DNA of 64,000 bases from Neptunicoccus sediminis (lineage in GTDB: Bacteria; Pseudomonadota; Alphaproteobacteria; Rhodobacterales; Rhodobacteraceae), in NCBI RefSeq assembly GCF_001719615.1, contig NZ_MDVX01000009.1, forward strand, positions 62,001 through 126,000, written 5' to 3'. Positions 34,369 through 41,970 of this stretch are shown one piece after another (positions within the stretch are counted from its first letter, which is position 1; the number at the start of each line of letters is the position of its first letter). A program made the translations under genes and the position numbers. The notes below the pieces were generated by a model. The model did not search any database. It was not told the origin of the DNA and was given only the letters and a program-made list of their open reading frames with translations.

Positions 34369-35790
34369 TCAGGCGATTTCGCCAGCGGCGTAGAACAGGA
34401 TCAACACCGTCACCGCGATGATTGCGATACCGGATTTATCGCGCATGGCAAAAACAATCGGGTCGTAATCCTGTTTGCCCTGCCAACCCAGCAGCACCAT
34501 ACGGATCTGCCACAGCGCAAGCGGGATAATCGCTAGGCGCAGCATCCAGATATCCTGATAGAGCGTCGCCGCTGTGCCGCTGAACGTGTACATTAGGAAC
34601 ACCAGCAGCGAAAAAAATACCCCAAGGCCCGCCACATTCACCAGATCCTCGCGGTCGGATTTGCAATAGCCCCGTCCGGGCACCTTGCCATCCGATTTGG
34701 CAAGGGTCAGTTCCGTCAGCCGCTTGACACAGCCAAGCGCAAGGAAGGTCGGAAAGATAAAGCCCACCAGCCAGCCCGAGGCCGTCACCTGCGCGGCAAG
34801 CCCGCCAGCAATCACCCGCAGGGTATAAAGGGCAGCAAGGGTCGCAATATCCACCCAGCGCATTTTCTTCAGCTTCAGGGAATAGGACAGGGACAACAGC
34901 ATATAAAGCGCGATCACCCCCAAGAGCGCCCAGCCAATGATGAACCCCACCCCAAGCGCGAACACCCCGAGCGCAAAGCTCATCAACATGGCATCGGGAA
35001 TCCGAGCATTGCCCGAAGCCAGCGGGCGGAACTGCTTTTTAGGGTGCTGTCGGTCTGCCTCCAGATCCAGCAGATCGTTGACGATATAGATGGACGAAGC
35101 CGCAGCCGAGAATGCCGCAATCGCCAGTATCACCCGCATGATCGACATGGGATCAAGGGAATGGGCGGCGATCAGCGGCAGGAACAACAGCGCATTCTTG
35201 ACCCATTGATGGGGCCGCAACCCCATAGCGAGCGAGCGGCGGGACCATGATTTTTTAACCTGCACCACTTCGACGCCATCCGCCTTTAACTGGCGCACAA
35301 CGGATGGGTGACGCCCCACGACGATCGCCTCTCCGGCAGATTTCCAGACCTTGAAGTCGAGCTTTTGATCCCCTGCATAGGCGTATTGCCCTTCTCCGAA
35401 GCGGGCATTCAAAGCGGCGGCCTTGGCGTCCCCCTTCAGGTTCACCTCTCCGTCAGAGCCGATGTGCGTCCCCTCAACCCCGTGGTGGTCCGCCAGTCTC
35501 TGAACCAAAGACGTGTCGCTGGCCGAAGCAAAGATCACTTCCCGCCCGTCAGCGCGGGCCTCTTCCATATAGGCCCGAATGTCGGGATTGACTGGCAACA
35601 ACTCGACGTTCACATCTGCAAGCTCGGTAATCTCCCGTTTCAGACGGGCGCGGTCCTTAAAGTGGCGAAAGACGGTTTTGATGGTTTTCATCGGCTGTTT
35701 GCCCAAGGCAAGCCAAAACCCCTCAAACAGCATATCGGTTTTCAGAAACGTCCCGTCTATATCAACGGCTAGCGGTCTTTTGTTGGTCAT
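34369..35790 (-). CDS. HAD phosphatase domain fused to UbiA prenyltransferase (polyprenyl-P phosphoribosyltransferase-like)
   Basis: Two-domain protein, 473 aa. The N-terminal part (1 to about 185) is a HAD hydrolase: DIDGT with Asp10/Asp12, ASASDTS as motif II, and AGDQKLDFKVW as motif IV. The C-terminal part, about nine membrane helices, is a UbiA prenyltransferase with RPHQWVKNALLFLP and NDLLDLEADRQHPKKQFRPLASG, like the mycobacterial decaprenylphosphate phosphoribosyltransferase (Rv3806c) group. A single protein could thus attach phosphoribose from PRPP to a polyprenyl phosphate and remove the 5-phosphate. Located opposite dprE1/dprE2-like genes, it completes the pathway to polyprenyl-P-arabinofuranose. 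Confidence 0.85.
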   Translation of the reverse strand: MTNKRPLAVDIDGTFLKTDMLFEGFWLALGKQPMKTIKTVFRHFKDRARLKREITELADVNVELLPVNPDIRAYMEEARADGREVIFASASDTSLVQRLADHHGVEGTHIGSDGEVNLKGDAKAAALNARFGEGQYAYAGDQKLDFKVWKSAGEAIVVGRHPSVVRQLKADGVEVVQVKKSWSRRSLAMGLRPHQWVKNALLFLPLIAAHSLDPMSIMRVILAIAAFSAAASSIYIVNDLLDLEADRQHPKKQFRPLASGNARIPDAMLMSFALGVFALGVGFIIGWALLGVIALYMLLSLSYSLKLKKMRWVDIATLAALYTLRVIAGGLAAQVTASGWLVGFIFPTFLALGCVKRLTELTLAKSDGKVPGRGYCKSDREDLVNVAGLGVFFSLLVFLMYTFSGTAATLYQDIWMLRLAIIPLALWQIRMVLLGWQGKQDYDPIVFAMRDKSGIAIIAVTVLILFYAAGEIA

Positions 35791-36647
35791 TTACTGGCTC
35801 TTGTTTTGAAGACACATCCGTCCGTGACGTATTTTGGCGGAGTCATACACAGACTGCGGGCGACTTGCCATGCCGCGACCACTTTGGGCACATAGGCACG
35901 GGTTTCGGGATAGGGCGGCACGCCGAGATGTTTTTTCACGGCATTCTCTCCCGCGTTATATCCGGCAAGGGCAAGCAGCGGATCGCGGTTGAATTCATTT
36001 AACAGCCAGTCCAGATAAGCCGAACCACCCTTGATGTTCTGCGCCGGATCGGTGCTGTCAGTCACGTTGAACCGCGCTGCCGTATCAGGAATGAGCTGCA
36101 TCAGCCCCACAGCCCCTGCCCCGCTGACCGCATCCGCACGTCCGGCCGATTCCACACCAATCACTGCCAGAACGAAGGCGGGCGAGACATTCTTTCCTAA
36201 AGTCGCCAACAGAATACTGCCGCCGTATTTATCGGCCAGAGACTGCATATGCCCGATGTTGGGGGACAGACGCGCAGAATGGGCAGGATTTCTGCTAAGG
36301 CTTTGCAGGGCTTTTTCCAGCCGCCCGGAGGCCGCTGCGGTCATCAAAGGGGAATTGTCATCCCAAAACCAGTCTTGCAAATCGGTCGGCTTGACCGTGG
36401 CCACTGTTGCTTCGGGCTTATCCTGTGGCGGTTTGGTCTTCTGATTTTCCATCTTCTCGCGATGAAGACGTTTGTAATAATCTTCCTCCGGCGTGATCTG
36501 CACATTGATGCGCTTGCCGGCGGCCTTGCCGGGGACGCCCACCTTCTTGAACGTGATGCCTTGTGCGCTTACTGTCGGGGCGGCTGCTCCGGCAAGACTG
36601 ATCGCTCCGGCCAAACACGCCGCTTTGAATGCGGGAAAACCTGTCAC
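35787..36647 (-). CDS. Lytic transglycosylase (SLT domain)
   Basis: Periplasmic lytic transglycosylase, 286 aa. The GTG start at 36647 gives a fitting signal peptide (FKAACLAGAISLAGAAAPTVSA, cut before QG); a longer frame upstream to 36836 has no conserved sequence and would cover the divergent promoter region. The SLT catalytic glutamate lies in VIGVESAGRADAVSG, followed by AVGLMQLIPDTAARF and LAGYNAGENAV, as in the Slt/MltC type. It cleaves peptidoglycan and, next to the Tad pilus locus, may open the wall for pilus assembly. Overlaps the HAD-UbiA gene by 4 nt. Start codon is the least certain part. Confidence 0.85.
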   Translation of the reverse strand: MTGFPAFKAACLAGAISLAGAAAPTVSAQGITFKKVGVPGKAAGKRINVQITPEEDYYKRLHREKMENQKTKPPQDKPEATVATVKPTDLQDWFWDDNSPLMTAAASGRLEKALQSLSRNPAHSARLSPNIGHMQSLADKYGGSILLATLGKNVSPAFVLAVIGVESAGRADAVSGAGAVGLMQLIPDTAARFNVTDSTDPAQNIKGGSAYLDWLLNEFNRDPLLALAGYNAGENAVKKHLGVPPYPETRAYVPKVVAAWQVARSLCMTPPKYVTDGCVFKTRASK

Positions 36648-37002
36648 TGCTCTGCTCTTTTGATTTTGTTTTCCAAGGAATCGCAAAAAAGCGGCCGCAA
36701 AGCTAGGAGATTGTGTGTTTGAACTGTGGCTTTTTTGCCAAAACTCCCCATACACCCTAACGGAATCCATCGGGACCGAAAATAATTTCACAAGTAAAGT
36801 ATCGAAAACTAAGGGATTTTGGCGTTTCTCTGACAAAAAGTTAATTTCCTAGAATTTCCAAGTTTATGCGCCAAACTGTGGTCACATTTCCCAGTATAAA
36901 TAGCTTCATAGACACGACGGGCCGAGCATTGACGAGAACGCTCTCTCCCAGTTAGCCGGGTCTAAAGAGAAAAACTTAAATGTGACCTTGGAGGGTTCAA
37001 AA
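36648..37002. promoter_or_regulatory. Divergent intergenic region upstream of flp
   Basis: A 355-nt AT-rich stretch between the transglycosylase and pilin genes. I see a -10-like TATAAA at 36895-36900 without a convincing -35, a small dyad AGTTT-N7-AAACT at 36861-36877, and GGAGG at 36990-36994 as ribosome binding site for flp. No coding sequence is evident. The transcript leader of flp would be about 95 nt if TATAAA is used. Confidence 0.4.
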
Positions 37003-37176
37003 ATGAAACTGTTTAAATTTGCAAAAGACGAAGACGGCGCTGTAACTGTAGACTGGGTTGTTCTGACAGCTGCACTGGTTCTGGTTGGTGGCGTTGTTGT
37101 GACAGCGATCCGCGGCGGCATGGAAGATCTGGCCTCCGACATCAACACCCAGCTGTCCGCGACTTCCGTATCCTAA
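37003..37176 (+). CDS. flp: Flp/Fap type IVb pilin
   Basis: Major Flp pilin, 57 aa. A short basic leader ends at Gly12 (KDEDG); prepilin peptidase should cut before Ala13, leaving AVTVDWVVLTAALVLVGG as the hydrophobic helix. The residue five positions after cleavage is Asp17 rather than the usual Glu. The mature protein is about 45 aa. The ATG at 37003 has GGAGG 9 nt upstream; an earlier in-frame ATG lies before that site and is unlikely. Two hairpins follow the gene, which fits strong separate expression of the pilin. Confidence 0.93.
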   Translation: MKLFKFAKDEDGAVTVDWVVLTAALVLVGGVVVTAIRGGMEDLASDINTQLSATSVS

Positions 37177-37191
37177 GCTGACTGATGCTGT

Positions 37192-37216
37192 AGCGAAGGG
37201 CCGGCGGCCCTTCGCT
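37192..37216 (+). terminator. Hairpin 3' of flp
   Basis: Perfect 11-bp stem AGCGAAGGGCC / GGCCCTTCGCT with a GGC loop, 15 nt after the flp stop. No T run follows. It may stabilise the pilin mRNA or partly terminate transcription. Confidence 0.65.
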
Positions 37217-37260
37217 CTCCACCGCGCAAGGCGGCAGCAAAACAAAAAGATTTGTATGCC

Positions 37261-37294
37261 GCGAACGATCATGGATCGGGTCGCGCTTTTTTTT
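37261..37294 (+). terminator. Second hairpin with T8 tract 3' of flp
   Basis: GCGA..CGATC / GATCG..TCGC stem with a small internal loop, followed by GC and eight T residues (37287-37294). A plausible intrinsic terminator separating flp from cpaB, which would then need its own promoter within 37295-37445. Confidence 0.6.
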
Positions 37295-37445
37295 GGTGGA
37301 ACAGTGCAGGCGTTTCCGGAGCAGGTTAAAATATGCTCCCGAACACAGGTTTTGCAGGCGGCTTGCATTTAATCGCGCGCTGCCACGGGTCGCAACTCAA
37401 CCGGATAGATGAGTTCAATCGGGTAAACACATACAAGAAGAGCGG

Positions 37446-38285
37446 GTGAAGAACATGCGTATGGTTTTTGCATTAGTGCTAATTATGGGTGTCGCCATCG
37501 CAGGTGGTGCCGTCTACATGGCGATGGAGCGTTTCAATCAATATGAAGCCGCTCTCGCACAGAAAAACACGCCGAAAGTCCAGAAAATCGACCTGAAGAC
37601 AGTCTATGTCGCGGCGAACACTCTGGAATACGGCAAACCCTTGACCGAAGAAGATGTCAAAGCGGTAGAATTTCCGCTGGCGGCGATTCCGGAAAATTCC
37701 TTTTCCGAACTGGAAGCCCTGATCGGTAGCAAAGATGACGACGAATTTCGCACTGTGCTGCGGACTATGGAACCTGGCGAGGCTATTCTTGCCTCTAAAG
37801 TAACCCGCTTGGGCGAAGATGCCGGCGTGTCCTCCCGTCTGGAAAAAGGTATGCGTGCCTTTGCGATCCGTGTTGACGTGGCCTCCGGTGTCTCCGGCTT
37901 CCTGCGCCCCGGTGACAAAGTAGACGTGTATTGGACCGGCAAAACGGAAAATGACACCGTTACCAAACTGATCCTGAACGGACTGGAGCTGATCGCGATT
38001 GACCAGCAAGCCGATGCGACCCGCAACCGCCCGACTGTTGCGCGGACAGTGACCGTCGCGGCCGATGTAAAGACCATTGCGGCGCTGGTTCAGGCCCAAT
38101 CCACAGGCAACCTGCTGCTGTCCCTGCGCGGCATCGACGATGAAACAACCTCCGAACAGATCGAGATCACCAAAGACGATCTGCTAGGTCGCGAGCAGAT
38201 AAAACTGGTCGAAAAAGAGGTCTGCACCATCAAAACCCGTCGGGGTGCGGAAGTGATCGAAATCCCGATCCCCTGCTCCAACTGA
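37446..38285 (+). CDS. cpaB: Tad pilus assembly protein CpaB (RcpC)
   Basis: Tad pilus periplasmic protein CpaB/RcpC, 279 aa. One N-terminal membrane anchor (MVFALVLIMGVAIAGGAVYMAM) precedes a SAF domain (about residues 50-115: VYVAANTLEYGKPLTEEDV, then GEAILASKVT) and the RcpC/CpaB domain with RLEKGMRAFAIRVDVASGVSGFLRPGDKVDVYW. It is thought to act at the periplasmic/outer-membrane part of the pilus with the secretin. A GTG at 37446 and an ATG at 37455 are both possible starts; neither has a clearly better ribosome binding site. Confidence 0.93.
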   Translation: MKNMRMVFALVLIMGVAIAGGAVYMAMERFNQYEAALAQKNTPKVQKIDLKTVYVAANTLEYGKPLTEEDVKAVEFPLAAIPENSFSELEALIGSKDDDEFRTVLRTMEPGEAILASKVTRLGEDAGVSSRLEKGMRAFAIRVDVASGVSGFLRPGDKVDVYWTGKTENDTVTKLILNGLELIAIDQQADATRNRPTVARTVTVAADVKTIAALVQAQSTGNLLLSLRGIDDETTSEQIEITKDDLLGREQIKLVEKEVCTIKTRRGAEVIEIPIPCSN

Positions 38286-38314
38286 CCCCGCGAACACTCG
38301 ATTGCACCGAACTG

Positions 38315-38338
38315 ACGGGCGCTTCGGCGCCCGTTTTG
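38315..38338 (+). terminator. UUCG-loop hairpin between cpaB and cpaC
   Basis: Perfect 8-bp stem ACGGGCGC / GCGCCCGT around a TTCG tetraloop, followed by TTTGC. It lies 30 nt after the cpaB stop; cpaC starts 170 nt further on, leaving an AT-rich stretch (38395-38460) that could carry a promoter. Confidence 0.7.
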
Positions 38339-38508
38339 CTGCAAAATCAGGGACAATACTGTGACACTGTTGCCCCGTTTCAACATACACTGCCCCTTAC
38401 AAAATATTGAATCTTGATAATAAAACCCAATTGGAGCAGTGTGCTCGATAATAATCGGGCAGCAAAGACCCGGACCAAAGCAGTAGTGGTTCAGAGAGGC
38501 AGGATCAC

Positions 38509-39918
38509 ATGAATATTAAAAACCTGTTAAAAGCGGGCCTGTTGGGCATATGCGCAACCGGCATTATCGCACCACCGGCAGCAGCGCAGAATGTGCTGAA
38601 AATTATGCGTGGCGCGACCACTAGCAGTATTAAAGTTTCGGTTAACCGTGCCATTGTCATGGAATCCGACCAGCCCTTCGCAGAACTATCAGTGGCCAAT
38701 CCGGGCATCGCGGACATCGCGACGCTGTCGGATAGGACCATTTATGTTCTGGGAAAATCACCTGGCCGCACCACGCTGACACTTCTGGCAGCGGACGGCA
38801 AGCTGATCACCAACGTAGACGTCCATGTGTCCCCCGATCTTGCGGAATTCAAGGAACGCCTGCGCGAGATCCTCCCCCGCGAACCTATTGAAGTCCGCAC
38901 GGCCAATGACGGCATCGTGCTGTCGGGCCGCGTATCGGGTAAACAGAAACTGGCGCGTGCGCTGGATCTGGCGGAACGCTATGCGCCGGAACGTGTGACC
39001 AACCTGATGACGGTTGGCGGCTCCCAGCAGGTGATGCTGAAAGTGCGCTTTGCAGAAATGCAACGCAGTGTTGCAAAAAACCTGTCTGCCAGCATCGGCG
39101 TCGACATTACCGGCAACAGCCCCGTGGCCCAGATCGGCACCGGCTCCCTGCTCCAGACCCCGACAACAACCGGAGTTGGCGTGGCAACCACAGGACAACA
39201 GGGCGCCTTCTCTTTGGGGTTCTCTTCGGGTGATCTTGCGATCAACCTGATGCTGGAAGCTCTGGAAACCAAAGGTCTGGTCCGCACGCTTGCGGAACCG
39301 AACCTCGTGGCCATTTCCGGCAACGAAGCCAGCTTTCTTGCCGGGGGTGAGTTTCCCGTCCCTGTAGCGGACGGCGACGGTATCACAATTGAATATAAAC
39401 CCTTTGGTATTGAATTGAAATTCAAGCCCATCGTGGTAGACGGCGACCTGATCAACCTGACCATTGAAAGCGCGGTGTCCGAACTGGACCCGACGCAATC
39501 CATCACGGTCAGCGGCTCTGTCATTCCGGCGTTTTCCAAGCGTCAGGCGACCACCGTGGTTGAAATGCGTGACGGGCAAAGCATGTCGATTGCAGGTCTG
39601 TTGCAAGACAACTTCTCTGACGCGGCATCCCAAGTGCCCTGGCTCGGGGATGTGCCCATCCTTGGCGCCCTGTTCCGCAGTGCCAATTACGCCCGCGACC
39701 AGAGCGAACTGGTTGTGATCGTTACGCCACATCTTGTGACGCCGGTGAATGGCGACAGCCTCAGCCTGCCGACAGACCGTGTGAAAATCCCTAACGAGAG
39801 CGAATTGTTCCTCTTGGGGAATGTGACCGGAAATCGCAAAGGCAAAACCGTGAAACGCGCCACAGGAACAGTGTCTTCCCAAGACTTCACTGGTTCTTAC
39901 GGCTATGTGATGGAGTAA
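38509..39918 (+). CDS. cpaC: Tad pilus outer-membrane secretin CpaC (RcpA)
   Basis: Secretin of the Tad system, 469 aa, forming the outer-membrane pore for the pilus. A signal peptide (LLGICATGIIAPPAAA) is followed by an N-terminal pilus-assembly domain (about 40-110: SIKVSVNRAIVMESDQPFAEL, GKSPGRTTLTLL) and a BON-like piece, then the secretin domain ending with VPWLGDVPILGALFRS and ELVVIVTPHLV, both secretin hallmarks. It is followed 5 nt later by the OmpA-type lipoprotein gene, implying a common transcript. Confidence 0.95.
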   Translation: MNIKNLLKAGLLGICATGIIAPPAAAQNVLKIMRGATTSSIKVSVNRAIVMESDQPFAELSVANPGIADIATLSDRTIYVLGKSPGRTTLTLLAADGKLITNVDVHVSPDLAEFKERLREILPREPIEVRTANDGIVLSGRVSGKQKLARALDLAERYAPERVTNLMTVGGSQQVMLKVRFAEMQRSVAKNLSASIGVDITGNSPVAQIGTGSLLQTPTTTGVGVATTGQQGAFSLGFSSGDLAINLMLEALETKGLVRTLAEPNLVAISGNEASFLAGGEFPVPVADGDGITIEYKPFGIELKFKPIVVDGDLINLTIESAVSELDPTQSITVSGSVIPAFSKRQATTVVEMRDGQSMSIAGLLQDNFSDAASQVPWLGDVPILGALFRSANYARDQSELVVIVTPHLVTPVNGDSLSLPTDRVKIPNESELFLLGNVTGNRKGKTVKRATGTVSSQDFTGSYGYVME

Positions 39919-39923
39919 GGCAC

Positions 39924-40565
39924 ATGAAAACGGTATCAATCACCTCCTCCGCCGTTGTGGCGCTCCTGCTGGCCGGCTGTTCGGTTACTGACAATTCTTT
40001 CGCCTATATCGGGCCGGAAGCAGGGTCCGAGATCAACGACGCCAACCTTGGGGTTTCCACGGCACACAATGTTGCGGTGCTTTCGGGTGAACTGGGCACA
40101 ATGGCGGCCAACCTGACGCGCAAATTTGCAGCGGAAGCGCCGGCACAGATCAATTTCGCCTTTAATTCCGCAGCTTTGGACGCAACCGCCCAAAGCCAGC
40201 TGCGCCGTCAGGCCCAGTGGATCAAGGCACACCCCCAGATCGTATTCCGCGTTTATGGCCACACTGACAAGGTCGGCTCGGATGCTTTCAATCGCCGTCT
40301 TGGTAAACAACGTGCCGTGGCGGCTGTGAACTATCTGGTGAGTCAGGGCGTAGACCGGCGCAAGGTTCAGGCTGTTGCCTCCTTCGGGGAAACCCGTCCT
40401 GTTGTGCTGACCGAAGGCCCGAGCCGGGCTAACCGGCGCACAGTAACCGAAGTCTACGGTTTTGCCCGCAAGGGCCGTGCCTCTGATCTGGACGGAAAAT
40501 ACGCTAAATTTGTCTACGATCAGTATATCTCGACGACCTACACGACTGAAGACACTAAAGAATAA
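39924..40565 (+). CDS. OmpA-domain lipoprotein of the Tad locus
   Basis: Predicted lipoprotein, 213 aa, with lipobox LLAGC (about residues 14-18 to Cys18-19) and an OmpA-like peptidoglycan-binding domain in residues 70-175 (INFAFNSAALDATAQSQLRRQA, YGHTDKVGSDAFNRRLGKQRA, FGETRPVV...RANRRTV). It occupies the place of RcpB/CpaD in other Tad clusters and may anchor the secretin to the cell wall. ATG 5 nt after the cpaC stop with AAGG upstream. A stem-loop follows at 40582. Confidence 0.88.
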   Translation: MKTVSITSSAVVALLLAGCSVTDNSFAYIGPEAGSEINDANLGVSTAHNVAVLSGELGTMAANLTRKFAAEAPAQINFAFNSAALDATAQSQLRRQAQWIKAHPQIVFRVYGHTDKVGSDAFNRRLGKQRAVAAVNYLVSQGVDRRKVQAVASFGETRPVVLTEGPSRANRRTVTEVYGFARKGRASDLDGKYAKFVYDQYISTTYTTEDTKE

Positions 40566-40581
40566 CAGCTTTCAGCTTCCC

Positions 40582-40619
40582 TGATGCGGGCAGCGTTTTC
40601 ATTAAAATTGCCCGCATCA
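40582..40619 (+). terminator. Stem-loop between OmpA-type gene and tadZ
   Basis: Perfect 11-bp stem TGATGCGGGCA / TGCCCGCATCA with a 16-nt AT-rich loop, 16 nt after the stop at 40565. No strong T run follows, though the next bases are AT-rich. It could reduce read-through into tadZ. Confidence 0.6.
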
Positions 40620-40724
40620 AACAAAATATTACCACAATTTTAATATATTTCCGATGTGAAGAGTGGGCGCATTACGCGCTAAAAAACAAGCGGGGAAACT
40701 CCCGCATTTGGGTGGAACGAGGGT

Positions 40725-41957
40725 ATGAGCGCCGAAACAGAAAACAAGAACGCGGATAAAGTCATTGCCTGCGCCATCGCACGCGACATTGAAGCGTTCG
40801 ATCTTCTGATTGAAGATATGGAGACCGAATTCGACGAGAATTGGGGCGCTCTGACGTTTGAAGCTGCCGAAGCGGCTTTGAATTCGGAAATCGGCAAGGA
40901 TCTGAAACTTGTCACCGTTGCGGTGGACAAGGAGGATGAACAGGATCTGACACCTGTCGCCAACGCAATCCGTGCGGCCAGCGATCGCGGCATCAAGGTC
41001 ATCCTTGTCCCGAACGAACTGAACACCGTTGCGTTGCACCAGTTGATGCGCATGGGCTGCGATGACTTCGCGCCCTACCCGCTCCCCGAAGGGGCGTTGC
41101 ACGACGCGATTGAACGGATTTCCAACGTTCCGGTGCCCCCGCCAGCCGCGCCTGTCAGTGTCGCCATGCCACCTGCTGATACCACACGCAGTGGAATCGT
41201 TTTGCCGGTCTACGGGCTTGGCGGCGGTGTCGGAGCGACCACTTTCGCGGCCAATCTGGCCTGGGAGCTGCAGAAAATTAGCGAGAAAGAGAATAAAAAG
41301 GTTTGTATCCTCGATTTCGATTTCCAGTATGGCGCTGTGTCCACCTATCTTGACGTGCCCCGCTCTGAGGCGGTGTTCGAGTTTTTGTCCGATGCCGCTG
41401 CCACGGACGCAACAGGTCTGCAACAGGCCATGACGGCCTATAAAGACCGGCTCGACGTGCTGTCCTCCCCCATCGACGCGCTGCCACTGGAGTTTGTAGA
41501 ACCGGATGGCATCCAGAATATTTTGACGCTGGCAAAATCAAGCTATGACTTTGTTATCGTTGACGTTCCGCAAGCATTGGTAAGCTGGTCCGAAACCGTT
41601 TTGGAAGAGGCACAACTGTATTTTGGCGTGCTCGAACTCGACATGCGCTGCGCCCAGAACGCGCTGCGTTTCGTGCGCACGCTCAAAGCCGAAGATCTGC
41701 CGATTGAAAAGGTCCAGTTCGCCCTGAACCGCGCCCCGAAATTTACCGATATGTCTGGTAAACAACGGGTTAAACGGATGGCGGAAAGTCTGGAAATCGA
41801 ATTCCGCTACCACCTTCCCGACGGGGGCAAACCGGTATCAAATGCCGGAGATGAAGGCGTGCCGCTGGCAGAAATCGCCGCTAAAAATCCGCTTCGTAAG
41901 GAAATATTCAAGATCGCTAAGACACTATCCGAACTCGTAAAAGAAGACGCCCAGTAA
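40725..41957 (+). CDS. cpaE: Tad pilus localisation ATPase TadZ (CpaE)
   Basis: TadZ/CpaE protein, 410 aa: a receiver-like N-terminal domain (about 1-130) without the full set of phosphorylation residues, then a MinD/ParA-like ATPase domain. The P-loop is GLGGGVGATTFAANLAWEL, in which the usual GKT lysine is Ala, as is common in TadZ. LDFDFQYGAVSTYLD is the Walker A' part, and VIVDVPQALVSW replaces Walker B. TadZ marks the site of pilus assembly at the pole. It opens a run of closely spaced genes to the end of tadC. Confidence 0.93.
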   Translation: MSAETENKNADKVIACAIARDIEAFDLLIEDMETEFDENWGALTFEAAEAALNSEIGKDLKLVTVAVDKEDEQDLTPVANAIRAASDRGIKVILVPNELNTVALHQLMRMGCDDFAPYPLPEGALHDAIERISNVPVPPPAAPVSVAMPPADTTRSGIVLPVYGLGGGVGATTFAANLAWELQKISEKENKKVCILDFDFQYGAVSTYLDVPRSEAVFEFLSDAAATDATGLQQAMTAYKDRLDVLSSPIDALPLEFVEPDGIQNILTLAKSSYDFVIVDVPQALVSWSETVLEEAQLYFGVLELDMRCAQNALRFVRTLKAEDLPIEKVQFALNRAPKFTDMSGKQRVKRMAESLEIEFRYHLPDGGKPVSNAGDEGVPLAEIAAKNPLRKEIFKIAKTLSELVKEDAQ

Positions 41958-41970
41958 CGGGGAGTACAAG

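Noticed and set aside
36841-36860. CtrA-type site (TTAA-N7-TTAA) before flp
   Set aside because: Only one TTAA half is present at 36841; the second half does not match.
41220-41260. Loss of the P-loop lysine in TadZ as a sign of gene decay
   Set aside because: TadZ/CpaE proteins often have an atypical P-loop; the rest of the gene is intact and in operon context.
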